Positions 56,508 to 64,000 of a DNA stretch of 64,000 nt are shown here, piece after piece. The position numbers were made by a program, and so were the translations under genes. The stretch is from Portulaca oleracea. Lineage: Eukaryota > Streptophyta > Magnoliopsida > Caryophyllales > Portulacaceae. The notes beneath the pieces were generated by a model. The model searched no databases, had not been told where the DNA came from, and saw only the letters and a program-made list of their open reading frames with translations. The stretch lies in NCBI GenBank assembly GCA_029582165.1, contig CM055875.1:28346644-28410643 (forward strand), written 5' to 3'. Each line of letters opens with the position of its first letter. Position 1 is the stretch's first letter.

Positions 56508-58070
56508 AAACGTTGAGACTAATTCCATCCAACGGAGGCCGACACCCCGTTGAGGCTGATTCTAGAGGACAAAGAGCGATAAGAATGATGGCGGTATAAT
56601 CGTATCATTCACGACCGACTTTACAAGAAGACCGCCACAGGCATCAATCTACTTTGCGTTAATGCCAAGTCAGCAGAGGAATTAATTTATAACCAAAAAG
56701 ATATAGGATAGGACTAGGATTAAAATCAGAAACACCTTCGGTGATGATTTGTAAACCTTTCTTACCTTCAGTTTAACTTGCTTCACTTAGAAAAATCTGG
56801 ATGAGATCTCAAAAGTTTTTGAAACCTTTTCCTTCAAATCTTCTGATTTTGAGACAAGTTATGAAAGTTGTATCTGACTGCTTTGACTATCTTAGAAAGT
56901 ATAAATGTGCGTGCCGCAAATCTTTGGGCTAAGTTTAGTTGATTGAGCCCCATCCCGTGAGTCCACATTGCCTAAATTTTGAATTGATCACTTTTATCAA
57001 TTCCATGATCCCTTGAGTGACTCACCCATTAGTTGCATCTTTAGAACTTGTTTTGCATCTTGCTTGAGACTACATATTTGCATTGCACGCTGTGACAAAG
57101 TGATTAAGGCATTCGATTTTATTCTGATAAGCTACATAGCTAAATAGCCTTCCTTACATTATATTTACCGTTCTTTTTGCCCCGTCTAGCCTTTGTTTAT
57201 CCTGTTTTTTTCAAGATTGAACCCTGACAATACAAGCATTGGCCTCTAATATCCAGTATCCCTTTGCCTTGCTTGGTTGGATGAGAGTTTGTCTTTTTTT
57301 GGAAGTTTGGGAGAATCTGAAAGTCCCATATCTTGAGCAATTGGTATTTGGTTATGTTGTTCATATATTATATCAAAGTCGAAGATTCCATAGATATTCT
57401 TCTCCCCAAAAAAAAAAAGAAGTAAAAAAAATTATAAAAAAAAAGGAAAAGAGTTTCAAAAATAAAAGGGTGATTAGGGAGATTCAATTTAAAGTTTAGA
57501 AAACTTTGACCTGGTTGTATTTAGTTGAGATGTTTCAGGGTGAAAGGTGAAATGCCTTGCATACATTAAGCAAGAAGGAGAGTTCAGAGTGTTTTATTCG
57601 TTGAAAATCAATCCAAGCATGGCTCTTAACTCCTCATTCCCAAATTTTACCGCTCCTTACCCTAACCTAAGCCCCGTTGCAACCCGAAAAAGTCTTTTTG
57701 ATTGTCACTTGTGCATTGCATACCAGTAGTGGAGAGTGAGGTTCTTATCAAGCTTATGGTAGTTTGTTTCTATTGGTTTGAGTATGAGAAAACACACATA
57801 CCTATTCAAAATTGAGTGTTTGAGTGTTTGTTCTTTCCTATGTGAGGTTTGTTCTTTTTGACTGACCTACGTCCATAACTAACCTCGCACATTTGCATTA
57901 TTCTTAGAACTGTTGGCGGATTTATGCCTCTGAAGTACTTGTTCTCTCCTTTGGGATTCGAAAATTTCTTCCTATCTCTTTCGAACTGAGTTTTGATTTC
58001 CAGATTAATCTTTGTGCTTGCTTGTTGAATTGATTTTGTTCTTCCTATCGAAAATTCCTTATCCTGAATG
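56508..58070 (+). repeat. Conserved noncoding 3' block, copy 3 (outer Tat-like)
   Basis: From 56760 it aligns with 47195-48480 and 34540-35990 in order. The junction from gag at 56508-56740 carries relics (GAGGCCGACACC, ACGACCGACTTTACAAGAAG) that look like the remains of a deleted pol. Confidence 0.75.
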
Positions 58071-59020
58071 TTTCAAGAAGACGTAGAAAATCCCAATCTA
58101 TCTTCACTTGCCTCAAACTTAGCGAGAGAAGTCAACTTATACCTCCAGCTCTCTCTTTCCTCCTTGACAGAGTGCTTATCCAAGTGGCTAGCTTTTTTCT
58201 CGAACGCCATCGGGATGAAAGGACGATTTGATTCACGTCGAGGCAAGGAAATAATGGGGATAACGAAACTCAAACGTTTGATGGTGTTTGGTTTGTGCTT
58301 GTGATTTGGAGAAGGCATAACCTAGCGGGTTTACTTGCCTGCACGCCGAGATAATGAAACTCAAACGGTTTGATGGTGTTTGGCTTGTGCTTGTGATTTG
58401 GAGAAGGCGTAACCAGACGGTTTACTTGCCCTGCACGCCAAGATCGCCTTTCCTTAAACCGCACACCAAGTTAGGGTTTCTCGTGAACGCAGACGGGCTG
58501 GGCGCCTATGTGGAGTTCTAAAGGCCCACTCCTAGAAGTGGGAATCATTTTGGGCCTAAAACCTGCACGGTTTGGGCCATGTGGAGTTCTAAAGGCCCAG
58601 GCCTAAAACCAGATGGTTTGGGCGGCTTATTGGGCTATCTCACGAGCCACTTCAACTCTATTTTGGGTCGAATGCGGGTCCACAAGATAGTTATATGTCT
58701 TCTACCAAACTGTAGCTCGAACTTACTTGTAGTATTTAATTTTCGGTCTTTTTTTTTTGGGGAAGTGGGAGTAATCCCACCATGTAGATTGCATATCGCA
58801 TTACACATTGTTGTTACATTATGCATAAGGGTACACGAGAATAAAAAGTGCATTACGCAGCACCATCATTGCATAAGCATCACATCAGTGGTTCGCACTA
58901 GTGCATAAATAAAAAAAACGTACGTCATGCATCATTGCATTGCATTGTCCTAAGTGCATAATAAAGAGTCATACATAGCATTACATAAGTTCATCACATA
59001 AAGACCCTGCATGTGCATCA
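58071..59020 (+). mobile_element. Internal region with degenerate hairpin words
   Basis: Contains CCAGACGGTTTACTTG, CGCAGACGGGCTGGGC, AACCAGATGGTTTGGG and ACCTGCACGGTTTGGG (58400-58625), apparently decayed hairpins. A segment at 58065-58300 has a 78-codon plus-strand frame that I do not recognise. CTTGTGATTTGGAGAAGGC occurs twice (about 58299 and 58391), marking a duplication of about 92 bp. Confidence 0.45.
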
Positions 59021-59023
59021 TTC

Positions 59024-59278
59024 TCAGTCCTCATCATGCCAGACCTTCGCATCGTCACCACCACTGGCGCAATTAGCCCCATGGGCCCCGCTTCCACCAG
59101 GGCCAAAGTAAGTGTCCCACTTGTAGTAAGAGGAGTCTACCACCTCTGTATCGCTACCTGAGCCAGATAGGTGCAACACTTCGGTACTGCCTGCATTAAG
59201 CCAAGAATGTTCGAGTGACCCTGGCTTAGAAAAAAATTCAATTGAGTTTCCACTAAGTCGGGGGCTATTTGAATCCAA
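59024..59278 (-). other. Antisense open frame shared with the inner element
   Basis: Second copy of the frame at 48701-48997, with SLEHSWLNAGSTEVLHLSGS and SSYYKWDTYFG. Most differences from the first copy are conservative. It starts without an ATG in this copy. Confidence 0.35.
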
Positions 59279-59829
59279 AAAAAGGAAGCAAGTTACTACG
59301 GCGACTATCCAGTGATTCCCAGTTTAGCAAGAGTTAAATCAAACTGCCACTAAGCTGGGGGCTACGTAGCCCAAGCAAGGGGTCGAATCAACCTTAAAGC
59401 TAGAACGGCCCACCTAGGTCCGTTTTCACAAAGACTCAAAAGAAAAAAAAAGAAAAAGAGCCCACTTCTCTGCCAACGGGTTGGTTTGCGCCTCAGCCAA
59501 CCTGCATGGTTTGGGCCTTCTTCCATTTCATCCGCTCACACACAAAAAAAAAAAAAATTAGCCCAAACCCAGACGGGTTTGACGAAAAAAAAAGAGAAAA
59601 AAAATTTTCCAGCCCAAACCCAGACGGGTTTGACGGGCCGCAACTCAAGCCCAGTGCAGGCCTATACCCATGAAGCTATGGCAAACTCAAGCCCACTTTC
59701 GAGAGCTAAAGCACGACTGACAGGTAAATTTTCTGACTCACTCTGAGTTTCAGATAAACTGATGCCCTCCTTCTCTTTTTGCAGAACAATGCACAAAATA
59801 CGTCGGTCGTCAGGCGGTTACAAAAAGAC

Positions 59830-60560
59830 GAACTCATCTTCAGCGGCCGTCATCGGGCCCTCACAATGCGATGACACCCTTTTCAGCACACAGACACAAG
59901 TCCCGCACTCCACGGCGAAATGAAGTGCGTGACCTTGATCTACCTCACGGCGAAATGAAGTGGATCAACTCATCATCTCAATATGCTTCACGGTGAAATG
60001 AAGCACGTCACCTTGATCTACGTCATATAGATCAACTCATCACGGCATGCTTCACGGCGAAATGAAGCACGTCACCTCGATCCACCTCACGGCGAAATGA
60101 AGTGGATCACCTCATCATCCTGGCATGCTTCACGGCGAAATGAAGCACGTCACCCTGATCCATCTCACGGCGAAATGAAGTGGATCAACTCATCATCACG
60201 GCATGTTTCACGGCGAAATGAAGCATGTCACCCTGATCCACCTCACGGCGAAATGAAGTGGATCACCTCATCATCCTGGCATGCTTCACGGCGAAATGAA
60301 GTGCGTCACCTCGATCCACCTCACGGCGAAATGAAGTGGATCACCTCATCATCCTGGCATGCGTCACGGCGAAATGAAGCATGCCTCCTAGATCCGCGTC
60401 ACGGCGAAATGAAGTGGATCGACTCCGACCAGCTTTACGGAAGAAACTAAGCAGGTCAACCCACACAGACACAGGTCTTGCACTTCACAGCGAAATGAAG
60501 TGCATGACCTTGATCTACCTCACGGCGAAATGAGGCGGATCAATTCGGTCAGCTTTACGG
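59830..60560 (+). repeat. Minisatellite C in the 3' region of the outer element
   Basis: CACGGCGAAATGAAG recurs at alternating spacings of 35 and 43 bp (60131, 60166, 60209, 60244, 60287, 60322, 60365), giving a 78-bp dimer. The array starts with a single unit CGGCCGTCATCGGGCCC...CACAATGCGATG (about 59842-59873) that matches the satellite of the inner element. Confidence 0.88.
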
Positions 60561-60708
60561 AAGAAACTAAGCAGGCTAACCAACATCGATGCAGGACCAA
60601 GCTTCCAAGCGTCAACCAGCTTCAGAACAGGCTTCTGATTCATATCCAAGATCATCAAGACTACTTTGATCATCGTTTTACTCAAACTCGATCAAAGTGG
60701 GGGCTATC

Positions 60709-62038
60709 TGTAGACACCGGATTTTGTACCGGTATTAGTTTTAGTTATTTGTAAAAAATAAGCTAGCCGAGTAATTTAGTGGCATGCAAACCCATTTCTC
60801 TTCTAGCCCGAAAGCAAGCAAAGTGGCCCAACATTACGGCCCAAACCCGGCTGAGTTTTGCTCAGCTCTGCGAAAACCCGGCTGGGTTTGGTGGGCTAAA
60901 GCTGAACGCAGCTCGGCCCAAACCCGGCTGAGTTACCGCGGCTAAACCTAAACTAAACCCTAATCGCCCCATCTAACCTACATCCCACTATAAATTAAAC
61001 CTATTCCCCCTCTATTTCGGGACGGCGGATTATGCTAGAGTATTGACACTAGTATACTCTCTCTACCTCTTCTCTCCCTTTGCATGCTATTTCATTAAAG
61101 GTTAGAATAATTATCACATTGATGTAAACCATGTAATGCAACCTAACGAATTCATGTAATTCTTGTGTTTTCAATTCATAATTTGCATGACATTAATGTT
61201 AAACTTGTGAAATTTATATCTAATTCCTCCCTTTTAACTTTTTTCGCTTTGATTTAATTCTAGTAGAGTCTATTCGCTTGAATAGACGGATTTGACAGTT
61301 TTAATTGTCAAATTCGTAACCTTACCCCCGAATCCGTCTTTGGATTCGTAGACCGGAGTTTGTATTAAAATGGTTTGTTGTTTTTTCTCCTAAAAATTCA
61401 ACTGGCGACTCTATGTTCATACTTCCTCACTCCCTTCGGCTTCGTTGTTTCCTCGGTCTAATCTGTGGATGGCGCAAGAGATAACCCGGTTTGGTTCAAC
61501 TAATGAACCCAGACGAGTTTACCACCTCCTTTTCATTCTTTTCTTCTGTGGATGGCGCAAAAGGTAACCTAGATGGTTCAACTAATGAACCCAGACGGGT
61601 TTACCACCTCCTTTTCATTCTTTTCTTCTGTGGATGGCGCAAAAGGTAACCCAGACGGTTCAATTAATGAACTCAGACGGGTTTACCACCTCCCTTTTCA
61701 TTCTTTTCTTTTGTGTATTTGGTCTTGTCCGCGTAGCAAAACCCAGACGGGTTTACCACCCGGGTTTACTACCTCCCTTTTCATTCTTTTCTTTTGTGTA
61801 TTTGGTCTTGGGCCTGGCGGTAGCAAAACCCAGACTGGTTTACCACCTCATTTTCCTTTTCCTTTTTCTCTTTTGTCCTTTTCTTTTTTTAAAAAAATTG
61901 AATCTCGGGATAAATTGATTTGTCAACAAAAGCATTCTTAAAAGTTCAACCTTATTTAAGGTTAAGCAATCCTAGCCGACTCCCAATCATTTTTTAAGTA
62001 GCGCCGCGAAAAAGGTCATCAATTTTTCGGGGTCTACA
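60709..62038 (+). repeat. 3' LTR of the outer element
   Basis: 1330 bp, TGTAGACACCGG to GGGGTCTACA, preceded by the GTGGGGGCTATC tract and followed by the GGTAT target. It includes the hairpin family at about 61505, 61587, 61669, 61740 and 61827, of which the last and the third carry one-sided changes. Confidence 0.92.
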
Positions 62039-62043
62039 GGTAT

Positions 62044-62599
62044 TTTTTAGCTCTCTTCATTCAAGTTTGACTCCTCCTTGAGATCGTTAGTGCCCGGGGT
62101 CTATCTAACGTCTATGGATTGTTACGTTTATCAAGATCAGTTTGTCCTTACCAAGATCGGGCTTCACCTTATTCACCCTTAGCAAGATCAGACAACCCTT
62201 GCCAAGATTGGGCTTCTTTTTAATTGCCCTTTACCAAGATCCAAAGGTCCTTACCAAGACCAAGCTTCTTTTTCTTTTCCTTTATCTTTTTTTTCAATCG
62301 CTCCAAAATCCCCTTATAGGGAATTGTAACCCTTACCACATTCGGGTAATTACCAAAGTCGATTCTTTCAATCAGTCCATTAATATCAGTACTTTACACT
62401 AGCTCATAATCGTTCCCATTTCTAATTCTCATAAAATTGATATGAAAATACCAAATACAACTCATCAATTCAAACAAAATCCAGTAAGTTCAAATATATA
62501 AACACAGAAGGGAAATTATCCCTTTTTCAAACCATATCCCTTTTTCATGCCAAATCCCGTCCTGTTAAGCATTTTAAACATCTTTGATAATTAAATAAA
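62044..62599. other. Flank, nothing recognised
   Basis: Pieces of CCTTACCAAGATC-type sequence repeat irregularly at 62150-62260 (ACCAAGATCGGGCTTC and variants, about five copies). No gene is seen. Confidence 0.4.
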
Positions 62600-63010
62600 G
62601 GATTTTTGGACGATAATGCACTGAACTTTAGGGGTATTGGACAGTAATGCACTGAACTTTTTTTTTTGGACTCTAATACACTGAACTTTGAGGGTATTGT
62701 ACAATAATACACTCAGAACATTCCGGTGGTGGTTCTACTTTGAGGTGTTGTTTTTCTGTGTTTTTTAGAATTTTTTTTTGCCATGTAAGAAAGTATATAT
62801 AAGTAGGATGACTAATATATTTTTATCGAAAAAAAACAGAAAAAACAACACCTCAAAGTAGAACCATCACCGCGTCAACCACCACTGGAATGTTCTGAGT
62901 GCATTATTGTCCAATACCCTCAAAGTTCGGTGTATTAGAGTCCAAGAAAAAAGATCAGTGCAATATTGTCCAATACCCCTAAAGTTCAGTGTATTATCGT
63001 CCAAAAATCC
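62600..63010. mobile_element. Foldback MITE, 411 bp, 9-bp target duplication
   Basis: Almost perfect inverted arms of about 160 bp (GGATTTTTGGACGATAATGC and its mirror) with tandem sub-repeats (GCACTGAACTTTAGGGGTAT). Flanks are TTAAATAAA at 62591-62599 and 63011-63019. The 9-bp duplication and long arms suggest a MULE-derived MITE. Confidence 0.9.
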
Positions 63011-63019
63011 TTAAATAAA

Positions 63020-64000
63020 CTTATTTGAGTTTGAAATTGGTTCAGTAACTGCATAAATAGCGCTTAAAAACATGAATATTACTTACAAAATATCATATTC
63101 TTCATACTTACACATAAATCAATTTAGAAGTATTATTTTCAAAATCAACTTGTACAGTTACTCATGGAGTTCATTTAATTTCAAATAATTGGAGAAATAC
63201 ACTCACTTAAACTCAATTCACAAACATTAGCCAACACATTCATTCTATATTTTTACTGCTAGTCTGAGTCAACCTTATCATCAAATCTCATAATATGCAT
63301 AAATACTCCAAGTGAGACAAAAGTCCCACCATGTACACATATAGTTCACATAAATTTTACAAGCGAGTAATTAACTTAATGAAATCAACATCATTCTAAC
63401 ATAAGTCAAACGTTTTAGCACAATACGCACATATTCACTTATGTAAGTGTCATTTAAATTGTAAATCAAGTCGAGTTTCACGCTTAGATAATACTCAGCG
63501 AAACAAATCAATAATCCGCATTTTCCATTATTGAACACAATATTTCAATTCATAAGCCAACCCAAGCTCCCTCCTCATATACACCGTCCCAAACATATTC
63601 ACTTCAACATCCAAAATAGACCGTTAATTTTCACATAAAATCCTCTTTCGGGATGCAAATTCCAAAAACCTATCGAAATCAATAAAACACGTAAAGTGCA
63701 TCCCAGTGGTAATTAGGACATAGACATTATCTGGAGGTCTTCCTTTCACTTCAACAGATACACTTCACTTCAACAACTGCACTTGAACTCACTAAACGAG
63801 GCAGCCTAACCCGAACCTATAAATGAATAATTTCTCATTAAAACTTGCTGAAGAAAGTTAGTAACAAAACTTGCTAGAGAAAGTTAGTAACACAAACTTC
63901 TAACCTTAAACCTCCCAAAAGGACATCCACTAACCCTTAACTTCTAAATATAAATCAACCTTAACTTTCCTCAAGTTATTTCCACAAATAATCAACACAA
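63020..64000. other. A+T-rich flank, nothing recognised
   Basis: No gene, RNA or repeat structure is visible beyond short AT runs. It may continue the putative LTR-like sequence seen at 40965-41919, but I found no shared words that establish this. Confidence 0.4.

Larger units (their letters stand above)
44667..62038 (+). mobile_element. Tat/Ogre-like LTR element (outer), interrupted by a related element
   Basis: The outer element consists of the first 45 bases of its 5' LTR (44667-44711), then, after the nested element, the rest of that LTR (52985-54250), the primer site (54254-54271), an internal region with gag (55650-56507), and the 3' LTR (60709-62038). The 5-bp duplication GGTAT flanks the whole complex (44662-44666, 62039-62043), which proves that the outer ends belong together. 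No pol is present, so it is nonautonomous. The primer site and 3' satellite place it with Tat/Ogre elements. Confidence 0.85.

Noticed and set aside
40965..64000. One long LTR interrupted by CACTA and the nested Tat pair
   Set aside because: Only the TGTCATAACC start and one promoter-like word support it; no second boundary or target duplication was found, so it is left as a tentative note.

Overview
The window is eukaryotic, from a flowering plant. It holds one intron-containing nuclear gene for a chloroplast/mitochondrial-type CRM-domain protein, surrounded by nested LTR retrotransposons of plant lineages (Athila and Tat/Ogre-like Ty3/gypsy) and plant DNA transposons (hAT, MULE, CACTA, Helitron). 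Intergenic DNA is A+T-rich with long homopolymers and microsatellites. I cannot name the species.

Layout. 1-11445: a minus-strand, gag-only Athila-like retrotransposon whose left LTR runs off the window. It carries a 2.8-kb solo LTR (754-3597), a tandemly duplicated Helitron end (4815-6543) and a hAT MITE (10397-10908). 12982-17494: a complete minus-strand gag-only LTR element with a tRNA-Met-type primer site and a perfect GATTG target duplication. 17495-21290: sparse DNA with two small inverted-repeat elements and one unrecognised gene fragment. 21290-27745: a decayed MULE with long inverted arms full of GATGTTCAT-like words, holding two hAT MITEs and two FAR1/MULE zinc-knuckle remnants in opposite orientation. 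27910-36160: an Athila gag-pol pseudogene on the plus strand, split by a 1542-bp hAT element with a perfect 8-bp duplication. 36160-40810: the single-copy island with the CRM gene on the minus strand (four coding exons, 398 residues predicted). 41923-44423: a 2.5-kb CACTA element. 44667-62038: two related Tat/Ogre-type elements, one nested in the 5' LTR of the other. 62039-64000: flanking DNA with a foldback MITE.

The most unusual signal is a family of short hairpins, consensus AACCC-AGAC-GGGTT, with more than 25 copies in the LTRs and internal regions of the nested Tat-like pair. The stem changes on both sides together (GAACCC/GGGTTC, AAACCC/GGGTTT, GAACCT/AGGTTC, CAGAAACCC/GGGTTTCTG) while the loop stays AGAC or its complement GTCT. 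The otherwise nearly identical LTRs of the inner element differ most where these hairpins sit. Other notable points are a nested insertion whose history can be read from target duplications, different 3'-untranslated satellites grown at the same place in two sister elements, and a roughly 1.3-kb noncoding block shared by Athila and Tat-like elements.

All coordinates, target duplications and splice sites were read by eye. Similarities to families are from recognised motifs, not from searches.
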